From NCBI GenBank assembly GCA_028707655.1, contig JAQWAN010000126.1:1-6241 (forward strand): a stretch of 6,241 nucleotides of DNA, written 5' to 3'. The translations under genes were made by a program, and so were the position numbers. The notes under the pieces are model-generated. The model had not been told where the DNA came from. It was given only the letters and a program-made list of their open reading frames with translations, and searched no databases. Source of the stretch: Bacteroidaceae bacterium (GTDB lineage Bacteria; Bacteroidota; Bacteroidia; Bacteroidales; Bacteroidaceae). Numbering within the stretch: position 1 is the stretch's first letter; every line of letters begins with the position of its first letter. Below, piece by piece: positions 1-5,764 of the stretch.

Positions 1-473
1 GGGATCAGTACCATGGTGGTTGTTTCCTCGCGACTATTATGCCCACCTGCTTCAAAGCCTTCGGCCACAAGTGCATCTACACCTGCCTCCTCACATTTCT
101 TAGCAAAACGAGTGTTTGCAATCACATGCGCCACAATAATGCCCTCTGCTTTAAGTCGGCTGGTTAGTTTAGCGGGACTACCTGCACTGGTAAATACAAT
201 TTTCACCTTGTGTTTAAGGATAAGTTCCATTACTTTCTCTAGTTCAGGATAGAAGAGAGGTAGATTGATGCCCCAGGGTTTATCCGTTGCTTCTTTCATC
301 TTCAGGATATGTTCCTCTAGTGTTTCAGGATGCATCGATCCAGCTCCTAATAGTCCTAATCCACCATTATTACTTACTGCTGCAGCCAATTTCCAGCCGC
401 TCATCCATACCATACCGCCTTGGATGATTGGGTATTGTATACCAAAAAGTGTTGTGATTCGATTCTTATTCAT
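1..473 (-). CDS. Nitronate monooxygenase / FabK-like FMN enzyme, N-terminal part (runs off the window)
   Basis: Reading the minus strand from the ATG at 473-471 gives 157 codons, open to the window edge, so the C-terminal half is missing. The protein starts MNKNRITTLFGIQYPIIQGG, the usual opening of the 2-nitropropane dioxygenase-like TIM-barrel family, followed by AAVSNNGGLGLLG (about 31-43), KPWGINLPL (65-73), IVFTSAGSP (92-100) and VAEGFEAGGHNS (136-147). The glycine-rich and AGGH segments are known in the family to bind FMN, and His145 sits where the catalytic or essential histidine of NMO and FabK lies. Family members either oxidise alkyl nitronates or act as the NAD(P)H-dependent enoyl-ACP reductase FabK; this half cannot decide between them, so no symbol is given. 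It is expected to be cytosolic. The start is supported by the conserved N-terminus and an upstream promoter-like box. Plus-strand ORFs across this stretch are antisense shadows. Confidence 0.9.
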   Translation of the reverse strand, partial: MNKNRITTLFGIQYPIIQGGMVWMSGWKLAAAVSNNGGLGLLGAGSMHPETLEEHILKMKEATDKPWGINLPLFYPELEKVMELILKHKVKIVFTSAGSPAKLTSRLKAEGIIVAHVIANTRFAKKCEEAGVDALVAEGFEAGGHNSREETTTMVLI

Positions 474-568
474 TGTTGAAAATTTTCAGTTGGAGAAACT
501 TATATCGAAGCTGTTTTCTTTAAAAATAGCTGTATGCGATTGACCGTTGTCCGTCGAATTTTTCGCCG

Positions 569-576
569 CTAAGATA
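569..576 (-). promoter_or_regulatory. Candidate -7 box for the nitronate monooxygenase/FabK-like gene
   Basis: On the minus strand the sequence reads TATCTTAG, one mismatch from the Bacteroidetes -7 consensus TAnnTTTG, with GCGGCG just downstream. It lies about 95 bases before the start codon. No clear TTTG -33 element is visible, so the call rests on one degenerate box. Confidence 0.4.
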
Positions 577-624
577 CAACATAAATTTATTACGAGAAAG
601 AATAATTTCTCAAAGCTGCCATTT

Positions 625-673
625 AAAATAATAGCAACCAATGGATATTACATTTATTGGTTGCTATTATTTT
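625..673 (-). terminator. 18-bp perfect inverted repeat, probable terminator of the lipoprotein gene
   Basis: Arms 625-642 and 656-673 are exact reverse complements (core ATAGCAACCAAT / ATTGGTTGCTAT) around a 13-base loop. It starts 31 bases after the stop of the minus-strand lipoprotein gene. On the minus strand the second arm ends in TTATTTT, which can serve as the U-rich run of an intrinsic terminator. The outer stem is AT-rich and the arm ends are A/T tracts, so it could also work in the plus direction, but no plus gene ends here. Confidence 0.7.
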
Positions 674-703
674 AGTTCAGATTTTCTTCTGCTTGTTTTA
701 TTG

Positions 704-1270
704 TTACTCGCATTCTCCTTTAAAGTGATAGACGAGCTGCTTAAAGTTCTCGTATTCCTTTCCGTCAAACCATAATTCTGTTGGAGAGAGATTGAACATG
801 ATAAAGTTTTGATAAGGGGTGGCATCACCGCCAAAAATCTGAGAAAAAACAATTTTGATAGTATGTGAAGTATCATTGCCACCAGATACTATTACATTTT
901 GAGGGTGTAGCGCAAAACTAAGATTACCATAATCCATCTGTGAAAATTCATATCCAGCTGTGACTTGAACTTCTCCTATGCTTTGCAAACATTCTGATAG
1001 ACTTTTATCTGTAGTAATTTCTGCGATAGGTAATAACGATATGGACAGCTGTAATGAATCGCGAGATCTAGCAACAGCATTCTGTTCTTCGGTAATTGAT
1101 AAGCCATGATAATAGGATACTTTTACCATGCCATGATAAGTTCCTTTCATGTCGAAAAGAGCTTGTTGAATTTTTTCTTTGGAGAATCCTTCCTCCTCTT
1201 TGTTACAGCTTGTTAAGCTAAATGCACTAAGGAATAACATTAGTATTCCTATTACTTCTTTAATTTTCAT
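704..1270 (-). CDS. Small outer-membrane lipoprotein, probably DUF4840 family
   Basis: This is a 188-residue protein of unknown function. Its N-terminus is a lipoprotein signal peptide: a short charged start (MKIKEV), a hydrophobic core, and the lipobox LTSC with Cys22 as the lipidated residue. The next residues are NKEEE, resembling the Bacteroidetes surface-export signal (lysine followed by acidic residues), so the protein is probably on the cell surface or at least in the outer membrane. The mature part has KGTYHGMVKVSYYHG (about 42-56), RDSLQLSISLLPI (about 69-81) and a TIKIVFS strand (about 136-142). This pattern, a 'GTY.G' opening then alternating strands, recalls the Bacteroides DUF4840 lipoproteins; the family name is from memory and moderately sure. 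No catalytic motif or transmembrane segment follows the signal. It appears to be its own transcription unit: an AT-rich gap upstream, a hairpin terminator downstream. The start is fixed by the signal peptide. Confidence 0.85.
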   Translation of the reverse strand: MKIKEVIGILMLFLSAFSLTSCNKEEEGFSKEKIQQALFDMKGTYHGMVKVSYYHGLSITEEQNAVARSRDSLQLSISLLPIAEITTDKSLSECLQSIGEVQVTAGYEFSQMDYGNLSFALHPQNVIVSGGNDTSHTIKIVFSQIFGGDATPYQNFIMFNLSPTELWFDGKEYENFKQLVYHFKGECE

Positions 1271-1351
1271 GATTTCTCTTTTTAGATTGTCAACATAGAG
1301 TGTTATACTCTTTGGCTATTGTCGTTTTTTCTACTGATAGCACATACTCAT

Positions 1352-1392
1352 GCCCTTTTGGGTAAGTGAATTCAATTATTCCACCAAAAGGC
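1352..1392. repeat. Imperfect inverted repeat in the lipoprotein-gene leader
   Basis: GCCCTTTTGG (1352-1361) can pair with CCAAAAGGC (1384-1392), with one bulged C. It lies about 80-120 bases upstream of the lipoprotein start, inside its long 5' region if the promoter at 1448-1455 is used. A smaller near-palindrome, AGAGTGTTATACTCT, lies at 1298-1312. These could be leader structure or operators; nothing in the sequence decides. Confidence 0.35.
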
Positions 1393-1447
1393 AATTAAAC
1401 AAATACAGATTTTTATCGTAATAAATATGAGTTCTTGTTTAATAATA

Positions 1448-1455
1448 CAAATGTA
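1448..1455 (-). promoter_or_regulatory. Candidate -7 box for the lipoprotein gene
   Basis: The minus strand reads TACATTTG, a full match to TAnnTTTG. It would give an unusually long leader of about 170 bases. No good TTTG lies 19-21 bases upstream. A weaker alternative, TGTATTTG at 1400-1407, is nearer the gene with one mismatch. The true start site cannot be chosen from sequence alone. Confidence 0.4.
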
Positions 1456-1488
1456 GTTATTATAAATTATTTACGTTTGTCTTACACC

Positions 1489-1521
1489 GAATTTATTAAC
1501 TAAAAATAAGTTGATAAATTC
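1489..1521 (-). terminator. Candidate terminator hairpin after the DMT transporter gene
   Basis: GAATTTATTAAC (1489-1500) and GTTGATAAATTC (1510-1521) form a 12-bp inverted repeat with one mismatch around a 9-base AT loop. It begins 33 bases beyond the transporter stop codon in the direction of transcription. The stem is AT-rich and there is no trailing T run, so the terminator call is tentative. Confidence 0.4.
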
Positions 1522-1553
1522 AGTAAATTTATGAAAACAATCAGAGCAATGGC

Positions 1554-2492
1554 CTAGCGATGACGTTTTAGTTTATGTGTGTTGGTGTGTTGAGCTAGTG
1601 CATTCAGATAAATACAGATATGTTTTTGTATCTGTTTCTCGGCAATAACAAGTGATACTGCAAAAACAATAATGCAAATGCCGCAAATATTTTTAGTTGT
1701 GAGTGATTCATTTAAAAAGAGGCAACTTAAAATAACGGCTGTTATAGGTTCTAAAGCTCCTAAAACAGCAGTAGGTAAGGCACCCACTAGTTGAATAGCC
1801 TGAATCATGAACAGTAAGGAGATAATTGTTGGAACAATGGCTAAAGCTAGTGCATAAATCCATAAGCTATTAGTTGTTAGAGGTTGTAAATCGATACATC
1901 CTCTTAATCGTATTACATAGATCAATGAGCCAAAGAAAAGTACATAAAAAGTTAGTTTTAATGTTTCCATCTCGCGTAGTGCCGAGAAATTAACTCCTAC
2001 CATATAGAGCGCATAGGTAAGTGCAGAGATTAGTACGAATATAAATCCAATTAAATTGGATTTTCCTTCGCCATTATAAAGTAGAAAAACACCTGTTACC
2101 ACAATAGCTACTGCTCCAATGGTGATGTAGGAGGGCTTTTCGTGAAAGAAAAAAGAGGTAATGAGCATCACCAGTACAGGGTATACAAATAAAAGTGTAG
2201 AAGCGATTCCTGCATTCATGTGTCGATAGCTTAAAAAGAGAAAGAGTGAAGAGCACGAATAGAGTACACCCATCACGAAAAGAGGTAGAATTTCTTTTCG
2301 TTTAATAGATAAAGATATTCCTTGGTGCTTTATAAAAAGGGCCATTAATAGGAAAGAAAGTGCATACCTATAAAATAGGATGCTATCTGTTTGTATACCA
2401 GTTTTATACATAGGTAAAGCAAATACGGGATTTACCCCATAACATGCGGCGGCTACAGTTCCTAACATGTACCCTTTTAGCGTACGATTCAT
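1554..2492 (-). CDS. EamA/DMT-family membrane transporter
   Basis: This is a 312-residue integral membrane protein of the drug/metabolite transporter superfamily, with two EamA repeats and about ten predicted helices (about 7-27, 37-54, 69-88, 95-115, 122-139, 146-166, 176-194, 208-228, 239-260, 266-284). The ends of the two repeats are typical: NAGIASTLLFVYPVLVML followed by FFFHEK (about 93-118), and GALPTAVLGALEPITAVI followed by LFLNES (about 237-263). Members export or take up small metabolites or amino acids through the inner membrane; the substrate cannot be predicted here. The C-terminus is a hydrophilic, basic, His-containing tail (about 285-312). The open frame extends upstream to an ATG at 2546, but I choose the internal ATG at 2492 (MNRTLKGY...) because the 18 extra residues are atypical for the family and because a consensus -7 box (2513-2520) lies inside the extension, which would put it upstream of the transcript. 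It is divergent from the exported hydrolase gene. Confidence 0.88.
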   Translation of the reverse strand: MNRTLKGYMLGTVAAACYGVNPVFALPMYKTGIQTDSILFYRYALSFLLMALFIKHQGISLSIKRKEILPLFVMGVLYSCSSLFLFLSYRHMNAGIASTLLFVYPVLVMLITSFFFHEKPSYITIGAVAIVVTGVFLLYNGEGKSNLIGFIFVLISALTYALYMVGVNFSALREMETLKLTFYVLFFGSLIYVIRLRGCIDLQPLTTNSLWIYALALAIVPTIISLLFMIQAIQLVGALPTAVLGALEPITAVILSCLFLNESLTTKNICGICIIVFAVSLVIAEKQIQKHICIYLNALAQHTNTHKLKRHR

Positions 2493-2512
2493 TATTTCAA
2501 ATTTAAACCGCG

Positions 2513-2520
2513 CAAAAGTA
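2513..2520 (-). promoter_or_regulatory. -7 promoter box for the DMT transporter gene
   Basis: The minus strand reads TACTTTTG followed by CGCGG, a full match to the Bacteroidetes TAnnTTTG element. Transcription would start roughly 12-15 bases before the ATG at 2492, giving a very short leader. The -33 element is not convincing. Its position argues against translation from 2546. Confidence 0.6.
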
Positions 2521-2635
2521 ATTATATTTAGGATATAGCAGTCCATTTTGAGGATAAATTATCGCTTAAAATTGAAAATTAAATGAACGTATTGTTTTTC
2601 ATACGATTATCTTCTACAAAGAGAGTAAAAAAAAG

Positions 2636-2643
2636 TATATTTG
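2636..2643 (+). promoter_or_regulatory. -7 promoter box for the exported EEP hydrolase gene
   Basis: The sequence is TATATTTG, a full match to TAnnTTTG, ending 40 bases before the ATG at 2684, which gives a leader of about 35 bases. The region 5' of the box is A-rich. No exact TTTG is present at the expected -33 spacing. The leader just before the ATG (TAAAAACACAACG) is A-rich without a Shine-Dalgarno, as is normal in this phylum. Confidence 0.6.
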
Positions 2644-2683
2644 TTTCCTGTTAACAGCACTTTTTACTAGTAAAAACACAACG

Positions 2684-3460
2684 ATGCAGAAAATAAACCG
2701 CCTTCTTATTCTCCTTTTTTGTTGCTGTACGGCAGCAGTAGCACAAGATACATTGACCATTCGTGTAATGACCTATAATCTACGTTTTGGCGAACGTGCC
2801 TCTCTAGAAGAGTTGGGTGAGCATATCAAATCCTTTCACCCCGATTTTGTAGCGCTGCAAGAGGTGGATTGGTGTACGCATAGAGAGGGGTTAACGCAAC
2901 AACATGATAAAGATTTTATGACGGTGCTTGCTCAACGAACAAAGATGCATCCGCTTTATGGCAAGACCATTGAATTTGCAGGTGGCTATTATGGTATAGG
3001 CATTTTGTCGAATCGTCCCTGCATTAGGAGCAGTAAGAAAATGCTATGTCAGCCTCTCGGTAAAGAGCAGCGTGTGTTACTACAGGCGGATTATGAAGTG
3101 ACTCCGCACGATACGCTATCCTTTGCTTGTACGCATCTGGATTATTTCTCTTCGGCAACGCGCCTAAAACAAGTGGCACAAGTGGCGGACTATCTTAAAG
3201 AAACGCCCTATCCAACGCTGGTAGCTGGCGATTTTAATGCTACACCCACTTCGTTACCTATCACTAAGGGGATGGATAAATGGTATATGCTTTGCGATCT
3301 GGCACCTACCTTTCCTGCATGGAATCCTACGGAACATATCGACTATATCTTTGGTAATCCTACTTCAGATTGGCGATTAGTCCGCTCGCAAGCTGTTTTA
3401 TCACTCTTGTCCGACCATTTACCTGTGGTATCCGATATTCTCTTGATTCGTAAAAAATAG
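2684..3460 (+). CDS. Exported endonuclease/exonuclease/phosphatase-family (EEP) metal-dependent hydrolase
   Basis: This 258-residue protein has a classical signal peptide (hydrophobic core LLILLFCCC, likely cleavage AVA20-Q21), so it acts in the periplasm or outside the cell. The rest is a complete EEP fold (DNase I / exonuclease III / sphingomyelinase type) with the expected order of motifs: MTYNLRFG with Asn32, ALQEVDW with Glu60 (metal ligand), GIGILSNRP (104-112), CTHLDYF with His151, AGDFNATP with Asp183 and Asn185, HIDYIF with Asp220, and LLSDHLPVVSD with Asp244-His245 (catalytic pair). All catalytic positions are present, so it should be an active phosphodiesterase or phosphatase requiring a divalent metal. 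The substrate (nucleic acid, phospholipid head group, inositol phosphate) cannot be told from sequence; compact exported Bacteroidales versions are common and mostly uncharacterised. It has its own promoter, divergent from the transporter, and converges on the MutS-like gene with a 72-base gap. Confidence 0.92.
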   Translation: MQKINRLLILLFCCCTAAVAQDTLTIRVMTYNLRFGERASLEELGEHIKSFHPDFVALQEVDWCTHREGLTQQHDKDFMTVLAQRTKMHPLYGKTIEFAGGYYGIGILSNRPCIRSSKKMLCQPLGKEQRVLLQADYEVTPHDTLSFACTHLDYFSSATRLKQVAQVADYLKETPYPTLVAGDFNATPTSLPITKGMDKWYMLCDLAPTFPAWNPTEHIDYIFGNPTSDWRLVRSQAVLSLLSDHLPVVSDILLIRKK

Positions 3461-3533
3461 AGGTGGTTAGAATAGCTCAACTAGATGATTAACAGTTGGT
3501 TGAGTGCATGGTATACACCAGATAACAACCTCT
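3459..3533. terminator. Inverted repeat between convergent genes, candidate bidirectional terminator
   Basis: AGAGGTGGTTA (3459-3469) and TAACAACCTCT (3523-3533) are complementary over 11 bp with one mismatch, and an inner pair CTCAAC (3476-3481) / GTTGAG (3499-3504) can stack inside. The arms begin within the EEP stop codon and reach the MutS-like stop codon, spanning the whole gap between the two convergent genes. There is no T run on either strand, so it may work as a weak or factor-assisted terminator or protect 3' ends. Confidence 0.45.
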
Positions 3534-5329
3534 TAATCGAGTGTATAGATGCCCATTTTCTTCATCAAGAAGCATGCATTCATGTTTTGTGCCAAGCCTT
3601 TGCGAATCTGGTAGGTAAAACTTAATTGATCCTTTACAATATCTGCCTCAAAACAATAATTCTCTATTGCGGTTGGGAAACGCTCTTTGAGCTGACCTAA
3701 TACCAAATCGTGTGTGGCGATAATACCATGGGTATCTAGTTGCATAAACTGTTCAATAAGTGCAAGTGATCCCTTTTGTTTATCTATCGAATTGGTGCCT
3801 TTTAATATCTCATCTAAGATGATAAAGAGGTCTTGCTTATCGTTCAATAGGTCGATGATGCGTTTGAGTCGTTTTAACTCCGCAAAGAAATAGGACTCAT
3901 TCTCGCTGAGCGAATCACTGGTGCGTAGACTGGTGACGAGTTGTGTGGGGTATATCTCTACGGCTTTACCACATACTGGGGCACCTATGCAGGCCAGTAG
4001 GTAATTAACACCTACTACACGTAAATAGGTACTCTTTCCGGCCATGTTTGCTCCTGTGATAATAATGAAATGGGTGGAGGGGGTTAATAGGCTGGGATTT
4101 GCTACGGCTTGTGTTGCGGGCATTAATGGATGTGTCAGCTCTTCTCCTACAAATTGAAAAGGAGTCTCCCGGATGGTTGCATAGGTGTTTGCGGGATAGT
4201 TTGCCGCAAAAGTAGCCAAGGAGCATACTGCCTCCATCTCGCCTAGTGTTTGCATCCATTTACCCAGATAGGGCGCATATTCTTTTTTCCAATTCTCAAT
4301 GCGCATACATTGCCATAGTTCCCATAGAAATAGTCCGTTGAGAAAGAGAGCAACCAATATATTGTTCCGCTGATCGAGGGCATTGGTGAGTTTACCTAGT
4401 TGTGCAATGGCTTTGGATGCGGTTATCTCATCTTTCTTTAATGTAGCTTGAAAATCACATAAGAGAGCACTTTTAAAGGACTCCTTTTCTATACAACCTA
4501 TTAACTGAGCATAGGTAGCGAATTGTTTAAAGCGTTTGTCGTAGTCGCTTTGTACCTTATTAATTCTTTTAACAAAGAGAAAGTGAAGAATGATAAAAAG
4601 GACAAAGACACTACCCTGAAGGGTATAGCTAATGAAGCCTAAGCTGGCTAATAACAGGAGTGTACCATTGGTAAGTAGGGCTATGAGTGGTAAAAATTGA
4701 AGGGATGGACTAAAAATAGTGTCGAGCTGAATCCATCGTGTCAATTCTTTTTTGCTGATGGTGTTCTTCTCTTTATTGATTCCTAATGCTCTAAAATGAT
4801 GACGGAACTCTGTAAGCGAACTAAGCTCTTGTATAGCTTCTTGTTGTTTTTCTATGGCCGCTTTGTTTAATAGGTGTTGATTAAACCATTTGGCTAATCG
4901 CTCTTTTCCAAAAAGTGTTACTGTTCTATTGATATGCTTAAAAAGGGAATGCGCTCCAAACAGATCTAGGTCGTAGCTATAGAGGTGATTACTATCTATA
5001 TATTCCTCTCCTCCATCAAAACTGCTGTCGTTGTTGGCTATCGATTGGAGTTCTTGCTCATTAATAAGTGCTCTTGTCTTATTATAATGGTGAATCTGTT
5101 GGAAATGGGTCTGGAGCATATTGAGTAGCAATAGGCCCAAGAGGCATCCTCCTGCCAAAAGGAGTAGAGTAGAGGTGGAATCTTCTCGTAAAACATAGCC
5201 TAAAGTGGCAAGATGGGTAACTAGTACGAGCTTAAGTGTACCAGCTCTACGAAATCGCTTTCTGTATTTCTGTGAGATGGCTTGATATTTTTGTTGTGCT
5301 TGTTGGTAGTTGGCTATAATTGGGTTCAT
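3533..5329 (-). CDS. Membrane-associated MutS-family ATPase (not canonical mismatch-repair MutS)
   Basis: This is a 598-residue protein. The C-terminal third is a MutS-type ABC ATPase: Walker A TGANMAGKSTY (425-435), the signature segment SDSLSENESYFFAELKRLKR (471-490), Walker B LFIILDE with Asp506-Glu507, and the switch ATHD with His540. All nucleotide-binding residues are present. The middle (about 118-200, from DLDLFGAHSLFKHINRT) resembles the MutS core/lever domain. The N-terminal mismatch-binding domain with its Phe-x-Glu motif is absent, as are the KOW and Smr parts of MutS2. Instead there are hydrophobic segments at about 32-48, 53-71, 209-231, 236-253 and possibly 322-338, suggesting membrane attachment. 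Such MutS-related proteins of about 600 residues are widespread in Bacteroidetes and often annotated 'DNA mismatch repair protein MutS'; their role is not established, and classical mismatch recognition is unlikely. The start is supported by a well-placed promoter (5356-5384) and the basic N-terminus before the first helix. It is divergent from the rRNA operon. Confidence 0.9.
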   Translation of the reverse strand: MNPIIANYQQAQQKYQAISQKYRKRFRRAGTLKLVLVTHLATLGYVLREDSTSTLLLLAGGCLLGLLLLNMLQTHFQQIHHYNKTRALINEQELQSIANNDSSFDGGEEYIDSNHLYSYDLDLFGAHSLFKHINRTVTLFGKERLAKWFNQHLLNKAAIEKQQEAIQELSSLTEFRHHFRALGINKEKNTISKKELTRWIQLDTIFSPSLQFLPLIALLTNGTLLLLASLGFISYTLQGSVFVLFIILHFLFVKRINKVQSDYDKRFKQFATYAQLIGCIEKESFKSALLCDFQATLKKDEITASKAIAQLGKLTNALDQRNNILVALFLNGLFLWELWQCMRIENWKKEYAPYLGKWMQTLGEMEAVCSLATFAANYPANTYATIRETPFQFVGEELTHPLMPATQAVANPSLLTPSTHFIIITGANMAGKSTYLRVVGVNYLLACIGAPVCGKAVEIYPTQLVTSLRTSDSLSENESYFFAELKRLKRIIDLLNDKQDLFIILDEILKGTNSIDKQKGSLALIEQFMQLDTHGIIATHDLVLGQLKERFPTAIENYCFEADIVKDQLSFTYQIRKGLAQNMNACFLMKKMGIYTLD

Positions 5330-5355
5330 CTAATCTGCTTTTTTTAAGTGTGGTG

Positions 5356-5384
5356 CAAAGATAGACTAATTACTGAAAATCAAA
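5356..5384 (-). promoter_or_regulatory. Promoter of the MutS-like gene
   Basis: On the minus strand the -7 box reads TATCTTTG (5363-5356), a full match to TAnnTTTG, and TTTG (5384-5381) sits 17 bases upstream as a -33 element; 19-20 is more usual. Transcription would begin near 5350, about 20 bases before the ATG. The leader is A-rich (seven A residues) without a Shine-Dalgarno sequence. Confidence 0.65.
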
Positions 5385-5414
5385 AGAGGTTGCTATCACT
5401 TTTGCAAGATTAAG

Positions 5415-5479
5415 GTAGCGGCTCTATCCATGTATCTCTCTCAAAACTATTGTCTTTAGGTCAATTGTTTTGCCGCTAC
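5415..5479. repeat. Nested inverted repeat 1 in the rRNA upstream region
   Basis: The outer arms GTAGCGGC (5415-5422) and GCCGCTAC (5472-5479) are perfect complements. Inside them, CAAAACTATTG (5442-5452) and CAATTGTTTTG (5462-5472) pair with one mismatch around a 9-base loop. The two right arms abut (sharing one base), so both could stack as one long stem with a 19-base bulge on the left. There is no coding sequence and no neighbouring gene end. Confidence 0.55.
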
Positions 5480-5526
5480 AAAACTTTACCTATCTTTTAT
5501 CGGAAAAACTACCTATGTTTTCGATC
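5480..5526 (+). repeat. Two imperfect direct repeats, 25-bp period
   Basis: AAAACTTTACCTATCTTTT (5480-5498) is repeated as AAAACTACCTATGTTTT (5505-5521); the copies differ by a two-base gap and one substitution. The start-to-start distance is 25 bases. The second copy also forms the left arm of the inverted repeat at 5505-5543. A pair of binding sites is possible, but no known motif is recognised. Confidence 0.5.
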
Positions 5527-5543
5527 AAAATATAGATAGTTTT
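5505..5543. repeat. Inverted repeat 2 in the rRNA upstream region
   Basis: AAAACTA-c-CTAT-g-TTTT (5505-5521) faces AAAA-t-ATAG-a-TAGTTTT (5527-5543) across a 5-base loop (CGATC). Fifteen of seventeen positions pair, with a C/A mismatch and a G/T position that can wobble in a plus-strand RNA. The stem is AT-rich; as DNA it resembles a long imperfect operator dyad as much as an RNA hairpin. Confidence 0.55.
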
Positions 5544-5549
5544 GACTGC

Positions 5550-5609
5550 AAATACAGCATCTTTTTACTCTATATATAGCTATATTTAAAGTAAAAAGGT
5601 GCTGTATTT
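5550..5609. repeat. Inverted repeat 3: 20-bp stem-loop with AT palindrome in the loop
   Basis: Arms 5550-5569 (AAATACAGCATCTTTTTACT) and 5590-5609 (AGTAAAAAGGTGCTGTATTT) are complementary at 19 of 20 positions; the exception becomes a G-U pair if transcribed on the plus strand. The 20-base loop contains the 12-bp palindrome ATATAGCTATAT (5574-5585). On the plus strand the stem ends in TTTTG, so it might terminate a plus-strand transcript, but no gene ends upstream of it in that direction. Confidence 0.65.
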
Positions 5610-5653
5610 TGAACGAGATAAGATATATCTATCCTTTGGAAGAACAGAAGGTG

Positions 5654-5694
5654 TTTTTTTCTCTTTCCTTCTCTTTCCCTCTCCTCCTTTTTTT
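5654..5694 (+). repeat. 41-base pyrimidine-only tract
   Basis: Every base from 5654 to 5694 is C or T. Its middle is two 10-base units, CTCTTTCCTT (5661-5670) and CTCTTTCCCT (5671-5680), then CTCCTCC. It is followed shortly by T8-G-A8 (5701-5717). Such tracts have unusual DNA geometry and are prone to length variation; a role in rRNA transcription is speculative. Confidence 0.7.
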
Positions 5695-5764
5695 GTTCTA
5701 TTTTTTTTGAAAAAAAACAAGTCGTGTAATTGGTCTATGAATCAGCTCTTTATGTATATCTATT

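Noticed and set aside
13..543. Two plus-strand open frames (13-252 and 265-543) opposite the nitronate monooxygenase/FabK-like gene
   Set aside because: They are antisense to a clearly conserved protein, have low-complexity Ser/Pro/Ala-rich translations without family features, and the second merely runs past the true gene's start.
625..673. The perfect 18-bp inverted repeat as insertion-sequence ends or a mobile miniature element
   Set aside because: The arms are only 13 bases apart, no target duplication is seen, and the position just after a gene end fits a terminator.
667..882. A minus-strand 71-codon frame overlapping the end of the lipoprotein gene
   Set aside because: It overlaps the lipoprotein in another frame and crosses the terminator arm; the lipoprotein has a signal peptide and this frame has nothing recognisable.
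2074..2256. A 60-codon minus-strand frame inside the transporter gene
   Set aside because: It is an alternative-frame shadow of a continuous ten-helix membrane protein.
2684..2746. The EEP hydrolase as a lipoprotein because of Cys13-Cys15 in its signal peptide
   Set aside because: The cysteines lie inside the hydrophobic core with no small residue before them (LLFCCC), while AVA-Q at 18-21 is a good signal peptidase I site.
4005..4259. An 84-codon minus-strand frame inside the MutS-like gene
   Set aside because: It is an out-of-frame shadow across the Walker A region of an intact gene.
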